Shown: piece by piece, positions 24,867 to 34,745 of the stretch
How positions within the stretch are numbered: position 1 is the first letter of the stretch
Layout: each line of letters starts with the position of its first letter
DNA from: Blepharisma japonicum
Taxonomy: Eukaryota; Ciliophora; Heterotrichea; Heterotrichida; Blepharismidae
Assembly (NCBI GenBank): GCA_949751835.1
Contig: CATKHK010000046.1
Location: 248,001-312,000, forward strand
Length of the DNA stretch: 64,000 bases
Direction of reading: 5' to 3'
Program-made: the position numbers and the translations under genes
Notes under the pieces: generated by a model
What the model was told of the DNA's origin: nothing
What the model saw: only the letters and a program-made list of their open reading frames with translations
Databases searched by the model: none

Positions 24867-26039
24867 ATGCCAAGAACAACTCCCTTCACATGCAGCAAGT
24901 TTCTCGGAAATTTTTTTGTTATTTTTGTATTCTTGGTATTATCATTCATTTATTCAAGTGTCCTAAAAGTTTTTGGCCCTTATTATAAAGGTACTCTACA
25001 TATAGAGAGATCTACTTTTCCAATATTAGTAATTTTTCATTTCACAACGTTTATGTTTATTTGATCTTTTTTCAAAACAATGCTCACAGACCCTGGAATA
25101 GTTCCTCCTTTATGGGGATTTTATATGGGAGATTCAGAAACAAAAAGACGGCGATATTGCTTAATGTGTCATGTATTTAAACCTGACCGATGCCACCATT
25201 GCTCAGCTTGCAATAGATGCGTGCTTAATATGGATCATCACTGCCCATGAATCAACAACTGTGTAGGCTTTTTCAATAGAAAATATTTCATCTTACTGCT
25301 TATTTATGCCTTGATAACCTTATATGTGGTTGCGATTTCAATGTTCCAGCCGATTTATGAAAAAATAAGTACAATTATTGAAAAACGAGACATCCACGCA
25401 TATTCCGAAGGCTATATAATAGCTGCATACACATTAGACTGTTTATTAGCGATGATTTTGACTATGTTTTTCAAATTTCACCTGAAATTAGTGTTTTCGA
25501 ATGGGACAACGATAGAAACGATGGACAAAAATGCTATAGGAAAAGGAGCCTCTTATAATAAAGGCGTAAAACGAAATTTTGAGCAGGTCTTCGGAAGAAA
25601 TCCTTGGCTTTGGCTTTTACCCATAACTGGTGAGTCTGGAAAGCCTATTGGAGATGGTGTCGTTTGGGTCGAAAGTTATAATAACCTTGAAGAAGAAGTC
25701 CCTGGAAATGAAGCTGAGCAACAAAGATTTTCGCCTACACTTAATGATAATAAAATTCCACAAGATGAAACAAAAGGGGTGGCTGCCAAAGTCTTAATGA
25801 GCCCGCCACTCAGAAAAATTAACGATTCATTGGAAGAAGATTCAAAAGCAAGAGAATTAAACAAATATGCGCGGCCTACTGTAAAAAGAATTCAAAGTAT
25901 ACCAAAAGAAATGAGTACTGGGGCAGATTCTTATCCGTCGTCAAGTAGGATGGAAGCTGCAAATACAGGCCATAAAATAGATAGCGGAAGACCAATTGGT
26001 AAACAATTTCATGAAACCCTGAGTAGTCCTGAGATTTAA
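24867..26039 (+). CDS. DHHC-type protein S-palmitoyltransferase
   Basis: A membrane enzyme that attaches palmitate to Cys of target proteins, usually at Golgi, plasma or vacuolar membranes. The product has 390 residues. Two N-terminal helices (about 12-32 and 50-70) are followed by the Cys-rich domain, whose core MDHHCPWINNCVG has catalytic Cys at residue 126. The invariant Trp after it is encoded by TGA (25248-25250), strong evidence that UGA is Trp; another TGA lies in FMFIWSFF. Two more helices follow (about 138-155, 180-200). The TTxE motif (NGTTIE) and the PaCCT-like stretch [16 protein letters not shown] (about 235-250) are present. The last ~120 residues are a disordered cytosolic tail. 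All hallmarks of an active enzyme are present. Confidence 0.95.
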
Positions 26040-26464
26040 TTTAATCAAAATAATGATGAAAGTACATAAATTTTCTGTTTTACCAATAATTGTATGAATT
26101 TTTTTTATCTTTTTTATTATAGCAAGTCCATAAATTATTTATCGTTTTATGTTTTGAGCCATAATTAAATCAAAAATTTTATTTGCAAGTTAAAGGAATT
26201 TAAAAGGAAAAAAATTACTGCGTTTGTTTCATTAGATAAGATTTCATATGCTATTTAGTAATGAAATTTTCTGAAATTTTTTTGGAAAAATTACCATTTA
26301 AGATGATCTATTGAAGTAGACAAAAATTATTCGTTATTAATCATGGGAATTAAATGGCTTTAATGATTACCCAAATTGAAATAAATTCTATGGATTTAAT
26401 CAATAATTTCGAACTAATTCTATAAACTAATAAATTGATTAATAATTAAGGCAATAAACCAAAA
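26040..26464. other. Intergenic, AT-rich
   Basis: About 0.4 kb between two same-strand genes. Nothing recognisable beyond AT-rich sequence. Confidence 0.6.
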
Positions 26465-27469
26465 ATGGATAATTGGGTTCCACTTCATGAGCGAGAAGAA
26501 TGACAAGATGTCGTCCCAATTCCAGAGTTTTCTCCGAAAGCTCCTATTGCTCCTATAAAATACTCACCTGAATGTAAAAAATATTTAGTTGATGAAATCA
26601 TGTCTTATTTTAGAGCTGTCTTACAATCCCAAGAAGTTTCAGAAAGAGCTTTTAGGCTTACCACAGAAACAGTCAATGTAAGTCCTGGATTTTATACAGC
26701 ATGGCATTATAGGCGTTTTTTATTAGATAAATTGAATATATCAATCGTTGATGAGCTCAATTTTTTGACAGAACTCGCCTCAAATCATCCTAAAAACTAT
26801 CAGATTTGGTACTATCGCAGAGAATTAATGAACAGACTGCAAAATCCTTCATCAGAATTGGAATTTGTAAATATGATGCTAGAAATCGATGAAAAAAATA
26901 TTCATGCTTGGGGATATAGACAATGGGTTATACAAAAATTCAATCTATGGGAAGATGAGCTTAAATTCACTGATGAATTAATTCAAAGAGACCCAAGAAA
27001 CAACTCAGCATGGAGCGAGCGCTATTTTGTGATATCAAAAACAGAAAATCTAAATGATTCTGAAGTCAGGATGAGGGAAATTAATTATGCGTTAAAATCT
27101 GTTGAAGAAATCCCTACTAATGAAAGTGCATGGAATTACATAAGAGGATTGTATGTAGAAGAGCTATCAGACGAAATAAAAAAAGTGATGATAAAAATTA
27201 TTGAAAATAAAGGATATAATGTATATCTATTGCAATGCCTCGAATTTATATATAATAAGCAAAGGAAAGGAGACTTAGAGACTGTTGTGTGCAAGCTGCT
27301 ACAATCAGTGGATTATATAAGAAAATCATATTGGAGGTGGAGAGAAACTTCAGCAAAAGGAAAAAATTTAAGTAGATCTGCTATAGATTTGCAGCTGATT
27401 CCTATGCTGATCCCAAAACAACCTTTTCCAAGTGTTATGGCGCTCTATTATGGTCAAGCTTTAAGGTAA
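26465..27469 (+). CDS. FNTA: Protein farnesyltransferase/geranylgeranyltransferase type-1 alpha subunit
   Basis: This is the shared alpha subunit of FTase and GGTase-I, which prenylates CaaX proteins in the cytosol. The start is the ATG at 26465-26467; a TGA in EREEWQD is Trp. The 334-residue product begins with acidic/Pro sequence, then YFRAVLQSQEVSERAFRLT, close to the animal enzyme. The PPTA tetratricopeptide-like repeats follow, each marked by a Trp: YTAWHYRRFL, YQIWYYRREL, HAWGYRQWVIQKFNLW, NSAWSERYFVI and ESAWNYIRGL. The QWVIQKFNLW repeat contributes the Lys of the active site in the known enzyme. It is slightly shorter than human FNTA (379), which has a Pro-rich N-terminal extension. 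It is convergent with the J-protein gene, with 44 nt between the stops. Confidence 0.94.
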
Positions 27470-27513
27470 AAATCAAATTTATTTAAATTAATCCCTCTTA
27501 TTATAAAACACTA

Positions 27514-28284
27514 CTAAATTACCTTAAACTTTTCAAAGGAAACTACTTTCTGCATTTTATCTTCAGCTGAAATACTCACTCTTTCAATAATATTTGGTGC
27601 TTTATTAAAAGCTAAAAATTTGCTGTATATTTCCTTTTCACTCACACCTTTGACATACTCTTGATACTCAGGATCCTCCTTCATCATTTGCAATGCTGGA
27701 TGCAGCTCATTTTGGTCCCATTCTGCAGCTTCATATTTCCTCATCAGTTTATCAAATAAAGCTTGCTGCACCATTTCGTCTCTTCTTTTATTATTTCATA
27801 GCAGCGATGAGGCAAATCCTGAAACCAAAAGCGAATACAAAATAATTGCCATTGTCCCAAGTTTAGGATGTGTAGCATCTTGATCTGTGAAAAAAGGCTT
27901 ATAAGTGACTCCCAGCCTATCTTCTTTAATTGGGACTTCTAGATCAAGTGGACGAAAATTAATGTATTCTCTGATTTTATCGTCTCGTAAAACACTGCTA
28001 ACTTTTCCATCATACTTTGGTCTTTTGCTGACAAATCCTTCTTCTGTGGGTATTGCAGAATTTTCGATTTTTTCAAAGTGTTTTTTGAGTATTCCATAGG
28101 CTTCAGTGATTTCTTTGAATTTCTCGGCAGCGTTTTCATCAGTTTTGTTGATATCAGGGTGGTATTTCATGACAAGCTTTTTGTAGGCGTCTTTTGCTTC
28201 TTGCTGGGTTGCGTTTTGTTTGATACCTAGTATGGAGTGTGGGCTCCGAATGACTGAATACCACCTTTTAGTGAATTTAATCAT
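27514..28284 (-). CDS. Mitochondrial-type DnaJ (J-domain) membrane protein
   Basis: An Hsp70 co-chaperone of 256 residues; one UGA codon (in SSLLWNNK) is Trp. Residues 1-13 ([13 protein letters not shown]) are basic and amphipathic, as in a mitochondrial presequence. The J domain follows at about 15-75 with the HPD motif at residues 42-44 (MKYHPDINK). Around 145-162 a hydrophobic stretch ([20 protein letters not shown]) should span a membrane, leaving a ~95-residue charged C-terminal domain. It lacks the Gly/Phe and zinc-finger regions, so it is a class C J-protein. The organelle assignment is inferred from the N-terminus only. Confidence 0.87.
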
Positions 28285-28676
28285 TATTTTGGAATAAAAT
28301 TTTAATTTAGTAGTTTATATTTCATAGGCATTAAATATTGCATTTTAATCTATTTTAAATATATTATATATAGCATATAATCGATTTTTAAATATTATAA
28401 ATCAGTCTCTCTTTAGCTCTTCATTTGAATAAATAAAGAAATATATTCTCTGCACGAAAGGCAGTTTGAACATCACTTCTTCTGCTTCATTTTCAACAGT
28501 AAAAGAAAAAATAGCAAACTTGAATTATCTTCCATATTTAAACAATTTCTAGTTATAAATTTTAATAATTGTAGGCGTAGCGTATATCATTCCGAATACT
28601 CTTCAGCTTAGCAATAAATCTTTTCATTGTAAATTTTTTTCCTATTTAAGGTTGAAAAAGCCTGTAATAAATTAAT
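28285..28676. other. Intergenic, AT-rich
   Basis: About 0.4 kb between divergent genes (J-protein on minus, small protein on plus). Nothing recognisable. Confidence 0.55.
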
Positions 28677-28922
28677 ATGTCAACAGCAGTTGAAGATATC
28701 GAAATTGAGAAATTTCAAGTAATAAACATTTAGGATGAATTTAAATCACTCTTCAACTCTGAACAAGCAGCCGCTCTAATTGATTCCTTCCGTTTACTAG
28801 AACTGTAAAGCCTAATCAGAAATTTCTTATCGTTTCAAAGAGGGCTAGATTACAATTGTACATTAGTTGGAGATATCCCAACAGAGAAGCTCTCAGAAAT
28901 CTGGGAAGTCCATTTTGCCTAA
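28677..28922 (+). CDS. Small unknown protein, copy 1 of a tandem pair, two 15-nt introns
   Basis: After removal of introns at 28719-28733 and 28805-28819 the gene encodes 71 residues: exon 1 gives MSTAVEDIEIEKFQ, exon 2 DEFKSLFNSEQAAALIDSFR and LLEL, and exon 3 continues with SFQRGLDYNCTLVGDIPTEK to the TAA at 28920-28922. About 60% of residues match the second copy at 29735-29980, so the intron model is supported by homology and not by motif alone. The protein is small, soluble and likely helical in its first half. It has no signal peptide and no family I can name. The coding frame is easily missed because the first exon is only 42 nt. Confidence 0.8.
28719..28733 (+). other. 15-nt intron 1, small protein copy 1
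   Basis: It reads gtaataaacatttag and carries in-frame stops. Its position matches the intron in the second copy exactly. Confidence 0.88.
28805..28819 (+). other. 15-nt intron 2, small protein copy 1
   Basis: It reads gtaaagcctaatcag, with a CAG acceptor instead of the usual TAG. It splits a Leu codon (ct|a). The second gene copy lacks this intron. Confidence 0.88.
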
Positions 28923-29734
28923 TAAGTCTTTTAAATAATCGAAAATTATCATCTCTTAAAGCTTAGAGTTTAATTAAAGCCAAGAAAATTTTTCCTTAAA
29001 CGTCATCAAAATGGGAGATCTTTTATAATGACTTAAATTTTATAATTTTGCAATCTTTAAAGATAATTAATAAGCATTTGTGCAAGTGAACAAACAATTC
29101 CACTGGAAAGTTCAGAAATCATTTATAATAAGCAATTTCCTAGCTATCCCTTAATATAAACTCATAAAAAGGACTCATTTTTATAGCCTTTCCAACTATT
29201 AAAAATCTTGCTTTTAATTTAATGACTATTATGCAAAATTACTTAAACTTGAAATCTGTTTGACATGAAACAATTATAGGTGCGATTTTAGGTATTCATA
29301 TTTAATATTGAGAAATTATAAATATTTCACTGGATATTATAATTTAATTCTAAATATTTTTTTTGAAACAAAATAATTTTAATTTTAAAGACGATCACCT
29401 CTTTTAGTTGCGATAATTATAAATTGCATTAATCTAATATATTTTTGAGTAATTCATAGGAAAGAAAAATTAAAAACGCTCGAGTCCAGTATAAATATGC
29501 CTTTCTTCCTCTATAAATTTTTTTTAATCTCTTGGCCTTGTAAATAATTTTACAGCAGGAGAAAATTTTTCGATTAAAAAGCTTCATAATTGTAAGAAAT
29601 TCCTATAATATCTCACCTATAATTTAACTAAAATTTAATTGAGGTTCTAAGGTCTAATTTTATTAATCATTGCCCAATTTTCGCTTTGCATTTCTAATGT
29701 TCAAAAATTCAGAAAAAACAACCGAGGATAATAA
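28923..29734. other. Intergenic between small-protein copies
   Basis: About 0.8 kb, AT-rich. The part around 28998-29050 (aaacgtcatcaaaatgggag and following) resembles sequence at about 30038-30095 downstream of copy 2, so the duplicated block included 3' flanking DNA. No other feature. Confidence 0.6.
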
Positions 29735-29980
29735 ATGAATATGTCAACATCTAAAGAAATCGAGAAGTTCCAGGTAAAACTTATTCAGGATGATTTTAAA
29801 TCCTTGTTCAACTATGAGCAAGCAGTGAACCTCCTTGATTCCTTCCGCTCTTTGGAGCTGAACTATCAGTCTTTCCAAAGCGGACTGGATTATAGATGCA
29901 CATTGGTCGGGCAAATCCCGTCTGAAGAGCTCTCAGAAGTGTGGAAAAGTTCTTTGCCAAAAGGTCTTGTCTATAATTAA
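29735..29980 (+). CDS. Small unknown protein, copy 2 of a tandem pair
   Basis: Unspliced, the frame is open for 81 residues. Comparison with copy 1 shows that residues VKLIQ are the translation of a 15-nt intron (29774-29788). The spliced product has 76 residues (MNMSTSKEIEKFQ joined to DDFKSLFNYEQAVNLLDSFR), or 74 if translation begins at the second ATG (29741), where copy 1 starts. The shared core is DSFR-LEL, SFQ-GLDY-CTLVG-IP-E-LSE-W. This copy is more GC-rich in its codons than copy 1 and ends SSLPKGLVYN. The function is unknown. Because the intron lacks a stop, both spliced and unspliced RNA could be translated. Confidence 0.8.
   Translation: MNMSTSKEIEKFQVKLIQDDFKSLFNYEQAVNLLDSFRSLELNYQSFQSGLDYRCTLVGQIPSEELSEVWKSSLPKGLVYN
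29774..29788 (+). other. 15-nt intron without in-frame stop (small protein copy 2)
   Basis: It reads gtaaaacttattcag, lies in phase 0 and ends CAG. Retention would add VKLIQ and keep the frame open. It is identified by its exact alignment with intron 1 of copy 1. Confidence 0.82.
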
Positions 29981-30645
29981 TTCGAAATTGTCTGTAGTTA
30001 ATCTGCTTTGTCAATAATTAAAACTTAGTTAATCATCAAAACGTCACCAAAATATGAAATTATGCTTAAAATGACCTAAATTTAAAACTTTTATGTTCTG
30101 GAATAGTCATTTTACTGATATTAAGCAATAGATTTGATTAAGTTGGGATAGGGTAGAGAATGGTAGGCTTTCAGACTAAAACAGGTTTGAAAGTTTATTA
30201 GAGAAATTTGTGATGATTTGGTTGAGAAATTGGCATATAAATAACAAATAATGGCATCTTAAATAGTATGAAGATTTAGGTTTATTAATGAATTGGATGA
30301 AATTAAATGTAAATAAAGCTCTCAAAGCGTAAAAAAAGTTTCAAGGTGAAATAAAGAAGTTTTTTGATAATATATTTTAATTTAAGAGTTGATATATTTT
30401 TGCTTAAAACTTGAAAAAGTCTTCATTATAAGTGTTTTCTAAATTAATTTTGATTTTGAGGTAAACGAGCTGTTATCTTTAAATACTTACTAGATTTATC
30501 TAAATAGCAATCATTTTTTTCTAATTCTTATCTCAATTCAAAAACATAGCAATTTACAATTATTTTTTAACTTAATTAAGTTATACTTGTCTCTATTATA
30601 ATATATCTCAAAAATTAATTTTTGACTAATTACTTGTAATTTAGA
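29981..30645. other. Intergenic, AT-rich
   Basis: About 0.67 kb. It contains the duplicated 3' flank noted for copy 1 (about 30038-30095) and otherwise nothing recognisable. Confidence 0.6.
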
Positions 30646-33483
30646 ATGGCGAAAGTATATAGATTGGCAACCTTACTAGAGACCGAAAGTCGCATCACAT
30701 CTCTTGAGTGCATCAAAGGAAAAATCTATACTGGAGACTCCAGAGGCCAAATCCTTTCCTATTCTCTCATAAGAGCAGGAACTCCTGAAGAAACTCTAGC
30801 TTCAACACAAATCGGAAGCAAGCTTGGCAAATCTCGTATAGAAAAGCTTAAAGGTGATAAGGAAATCAATATCTTATACGCATTTTCTGAAGGAACTTTG
30901 GTAGCTTTTGATCTTGATCTCCTTGAAGAAGTTCAAAGTTTTGGGAAAAATTTTAGTGGATTTGCTGTAAATGAGCATCCAAATTTTCATGGCAAAATCT
31001 GTACAGTCCAGAAAAGGAAAATTACAACTTACAACTGGAGTCCGAGCTTAAGAAACAACCGAAATAGGCTTGGTGGGTATTTAGTTGATAAAGATAATTT
31101 TATGATCCCCGATGTCCCAGCAGTCATTGTCTGGTATGGCACGAATATTTGTATTGGATTTCACAGAAGAAATTATCTGATCATCAACTCCGAAGACGGT
31201 AGAATTACTGATATTCAGGTCCCTTCTGCTACCACAAATTACACTCCTTATATAAAAGTGGTTGGGAGTGAGTTTTTCTGTCTATGGGGAAATAATTTGC
31301 TACTGCCATTTGATTCTGATACAGGTCAAAATGCTATGAGAAACCCTATAAGCTTTGCTGAATCTAAACATTTGGTAAGCGCAGGGTACCATGACCCTTA
31401 TCTGACTGTAATGACCGAAAACAGCATTGAAGTATTTAATGCGATTGATGGGATGCCAGTCCAACAAGAGTCTTTGCCTCAAGGGTCTGCTGCCCTTGCC
31501 CTTGCAGATACTGATTATCCGATGATTTGTGCAACAACTGCAGGAATAATGACTTTAAGACCTGTTCCTGTAAACGAACAAATTACGAAACTATTGACTG
31601 ACTGTAGGATCCCAGAGGCTAGAGCTTTAATAGAAAAGCATATAGATCCAACCGCTTTAGATGCTGATGCCCAATATGAACAATTTAATTTAGATGCAGC
31701 TTGGTGCTTATTTAAAGAATTGAGATTCAAGGACTGCATTGATTATTTTATGCCAACTAATTTTGACCCAAGAGACATTATGAGCTTATTCCCTGAATAT
31801 TGTGATGAAAAAGTGTCTAGGGCTTGCACGACCCAAACAAATATAAGGCAGGTTGTTAGGAATAGTTTAGCGAAAAAAGGGAACATGTTTGATGCAAGAA
31901 ATATTTCAGAAGCTGAATATGATAGGATTATAACGTGTAAATTTTATGTGATTACACTGTTGCAGCAGAAAAGAGAACCAATCTTCAAGCCACCAAAAGC
32001 TGCAAGAACTGTTGGCACTTACCAATTTTTAAATTCACCTTTTTCAGTAAATAGACTTTCTGCAGACCCAATAACGAGAGATGAAGCTTTAGAAATGATA
32101 GACACTTTTCTGCTTAAATGCATTGTTGATATCGGCTCAGAAGATAAATCAGCTACAAAATTCATTGACCACTTCAAAAAAACTCATTTAACTATGCTAG
32201 AAGGGCTATTTGATCCCCTTTACAAGCCTCAGCTTAACTTCAATGAATCTGAGAGATATTTAAAAGAGAAAAAAGACCCATATGCTTTAGCAATGCTCTA
32301 TGAAGCTTTTGTTAGAAAAGTTGAAGCATTGAAAATATTCAGAGAGCTTGGAGCTGATAACAATAAAGGTATCCAAGAGCAAGCAGCAAAACAGACAGTC
32401 AAAGTTCTGTTAAAAGTTAGTGACAAGCAGACCATTTTTGAATATTCTCAATGGGTTCTGAATGCTTTTCCCTTGATTGGTCTTGAAGTGTTTACATCCC
32501 CTGATGAGACTCATCACATTTCTTATGATACAGTTCTAGAGCATTTGGCGACCTTTGAAAGAGAAGTCCCACTGGTAGAAAATTATCTGAAGTGGCTAGT
32601 AGAAGTAAAACTTATTGATGCAGAAAGATTTCATACTAGACTTGCATTATGCTACATTGATAAACTGTTCAGGATGCTGCCTAAAGACAGTTATAATGAT
32701 GTTCCACCTGAGGGGGTAAACACTAGCACTTTTATTAAGTATGGAAAGGAGTTATTGATGTTTTTGGAGACGTCCAAAAATTATAGGGGCTCAACAATTT
32801 TGGAAGAAATTAGAAACTCGTGGCTTATTGAAGCTGAAGTGTTGTTGCTTTCAAAAGAAAAGCGCCATATGGAAGCTCTACATATTTTGGTTAATAATGG
32901 AATGCTAAAAGGAGACTTTGAGAAAGCTGAAAAATACTGTATTCAACACTGTGATAATTTACTAACCCAGCTCCTCAAAATCTACATCGAAAAAGCTTTG
33001 AATTATGAAACTTTAATGAAAGAGTCACAAGAGCCAAAAATGCATGATGACGCTCAAAATATGCTTATGAGATTCCAAAACTGTGCCTTTAAGCTTCTTC
33101 AAAAATATGCCACAAATCCTGAGTTAAACCCTCTACTTGTCATGGATATCATTCCTGACCATTGGTCTCTATCTGCAGCTACAAGCAACTCTTTGCAATT
33201 GTACTTGCATGTAGCCCTTTCTCATTCTTTGCATACTGGCCGTGTAACAAAAATCATCAAACATTTATCAGACATGGACGCCATTCAAACTGAATGCGAG
33301 TGGTATAATTGCAGGAAATCAAGTGTAAGGATTTCGAATGAAAGGCTTTGTGATCTTTGCAAGAAAAGAATCTCTGATAGGCCATTTGCGGTGTATCCAA
33401 ATGGAAAAGTTGTGCATCAGTCATGCACAAAGTCTCCAAATATTTGTCCAGTTACACTTACCAATTTCGAAAATTTAACATAA
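30646..33483 (+). CDS. VPS39: Vps39/Vam6/TGFBRAP1-family HOPS/CORVET tethering subunit
   Basis: A 945-residue endosome/lysosome tethering protein, encoded without intron or UGA. The N-terminal ~290 residues form the CNH-type beta-propeller (ITSLECIKGKIYTGDSRGQI; HLVSAGYHDPYLTVMTENSI). A clathrin-heavy-chain-like helical solenoid follows (about 310-870), including KKDPYALAMLYEAFVRKVEA and EVLLLSKEKRHMEALHILVN. The C-terminal zinc-binding element CDLCKKRISDRPFAVYPNGK-VVHQSC matches the end of Vps39 and TGFBRAP1. I cannot decide between the Vps39 (HOPS) and Vps3/TGFBRAP1 (CORVET) branches by eye. The stop is only 22 nt before the next start codon on the same strand. Confidence 0.9.
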   Translation: MAKVYRLATLLETESRITSLECIKGKIYTGDSRGQILSYSLIRAGTPEETLASTQIGSKLGKSRIEKLKGDKEINILYAFSEGTLVAFDLDLLEEVQSFGKNFSGFAVNEHPNFHGKICTVQKRKITTYNWSPSLRNNRNRLGGYLVDKDNFMIPDVPAVIVWYGTNICIGFHRRNYLIINSEDGRITDIQVPSATTNYTPYIKVVGSEFFCLWGNNLLLPFDSDTGQNAMRNPISFAESKHLVSAGYHDPYLTVMTENSIEVFNAIDGMPVQQESLPQGSAALALADTDYPMICATTAGIMTLRPVPVNEQITKLLTDCRIPEARALIEKHIDPTALDADAQYEQFNLDAAWCLFKELRFKDCIDYFMPTNFDPRDIMSLFPEYCDEKVSRACTTQTNIRQVVRNSLAKKGNMFDARNISEAEYDRIITCKFYVITLLQQKREPIFKPPKAARTVGTYQFLNSPFSVNRLSADPITRDEALEMIDTFLLKCIVDIGSEDKSATKFIDHFKKTHLTMLEGLFDPLYKPQLNFNESERYLKEKKDPYALAMLYEAFVRKVEALKIFRELGADNNKGIQEQAAKQTVKVLLKVSDKQTIFEYSQWVLNAFPLIGLEVFTSPDETHHISYDTVLEHLATFEREVPLVENYLKWLVEVKLIDAERFHTRLALCYIDKLFRMLPKDSYNDVPPEGVNTSTFIKYGKELLMFLETSKNYRGSTILEEIRNSWLIEAEVLLLSKEKRHMEALHILVNNGMLKGDFEKAEKYCIQHCDNLLTQLLKIYIEKALNYETLMKESQEPKMHDDAQNMLMRFQNCAFKLLQKYATNPELNPLLVMDIIPDHWSLSAATSNSLQLYLHVALSHSLHTGRVTKIIKHLSDMDAIQTECEWYNCRKSSVRISNERLCDLCKKRISDRPFAVYPNGKVVHQSCTKSPNICPVTLTNFENLT

Positions 33484-33505
33484 ATAGGTGATTTAATTAG
33501 ATATA

Positions 33506-34564
33506 ATGAAAAGAGCATTCAAAATTTTTGATTTAAGAAGTGACACTGTCACCAAACCAAATGCTAAGATGCTTCAAGCTATGCTTAATGCTGAAGTCGG
33601 CGATGATGTTTATGGTGAAGATACTACAGTCAATAGACTTCAAAAGAAATGTGCAGAAATTTTTGGGATGGAAGCAGGGCTATTTGTCGCTAGTGGGACA
33701 ATGGGAAATTTAGTAAGTCTTCTTACACATTGCAAGAGAGGTGAAAGTGTCATACTTGGAGATCGGTCACATATAAACGTATATGAGCAAGGTGGAATTG
33801 CTGCATTAGGAGGAATTTTCCCAAGCTCAGTTCCAAATCAAGAAGATGGAACTTTAAGAACTAGTGATATTTTAGGCAAAATATTAAAAGAAAATATTCA
33901 TTTTTCAAGGCCAAAAGTCATTGCAATAGAAAACACCCACAATATATCTGGTGGGAAAGCATTAAACGTAGACTACATAAGAGAAATTGTTAGAATCAAA
34001 GAAGAAAACAAATTAAAACTTCATATAGACGGAGCAAGAATTTTTAATGCTTATTATGCTTTAAAAGAAACTAACAGCCAACTAACTCCTAAAGATTTAA
34101 CACGTGGAGCTGACTCAGTTAATATTTGTTTCTCAAAAGGACTTTGCTGCCCGATAGGTTCTGTTATTGTAGGAAGTGAGAGTTTCATTAAAGAAGCTTT
34201 GAGAAATAGAAAAATTGTGGGGGGAGGTATGAGACAAGTCGGGTATGTGGCAGCTGCTGCATTAGAAGCGTTAGATTCAGTGGAAGAGATAGTTACAAGT
34301 GATCATTTAAAAACAAAAAAACTGCATAAAGGACTTAAAGAAATAGGCTGTGATGTAGATGCGCCGATTTCTAATATATTGTTGTTTACACCTCCAAAGC
34401 CGTTTTTGCCTAATGAATTTGTAGCTTTGATGAAAGAAAGGCATGTACTTGGAAGTGTGGCGTATACAAATAAAATCAGATTTATTCCAAATTCTGGAAC
34501 TTCAAATGAAGATATTGATGAACTTTTGGATATTATAAAACAAATAATAAAGGCAAAGGCTTAA
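33506..34564 (+). CDS. Low-specificity L-threonine aldolase (PLP enzyme)
   Basis: Cleaves L-threonine/L-allo-threonine to glycine and acetaldehyde. The product has 352 residues, normal for the family. The typical start FDLRSDTVTKP (residues 8-18) and VGDDVYGEDTTVN are present. The fold-type I PLP features are ASGTMGN (62-68), HIDGAR with the cofactor-binding Asp175 and SKGLCCPIGS with the Schiff-base Lys211. IVGGGMRQ follows. No targeting signal is evident, so it is probably cytosolic. It begins 22 nt after the Vps39 stop. L-threonine 3-dehydrogenase, the other threonine-to-glycine route, is encoded at 53040-54044. Confidence 0.95.
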   Translation: MKRAFKIFDLRSDTVTKPNAKMLQAMLNAEVGDDVYGEDTTVNRLQKKCAEIFGMEAGLFVASGTMGNLVSLLTHCKRGESVILGDRSHINVYEQGGIAALGGIFPSSVPNQEDGTLRTSDILGKILKENIHFSRPKVIAIENTHNISGGKALNVDYIREIVRIKEENKLKLHIDGARIFNAYYALKETNSQLTPKDLTRGADSVNICFSKGLCCPIGSVIVGSESFIKEALRNRKIVGGGMRQVGYVAAAALEALDSVEEIVTSDHLKTKKLHKGLKEIGCDVDAPISNILLFTPPKPFLPNEFVALMKERHVLGSVAYTNKIRFIPNSGTSNEDIDELLDIIKQIIKAKA

Positions 34565-34745
34565 TAATTTTAAAAGGAGCATTCCTTTATTATGTTGCTA
34601 ACTTATCGAATTAATATTCTTAATATAAACTCTAAAAATACCCACAAAAATTAGCATATAATTAAGAATTATTTCTTTTAAGCCTTATATTAAATTTTAA
34701 AAATTTTGATTAAATGCTTAAAGATTCGTTTTTTATCTTATAAAT

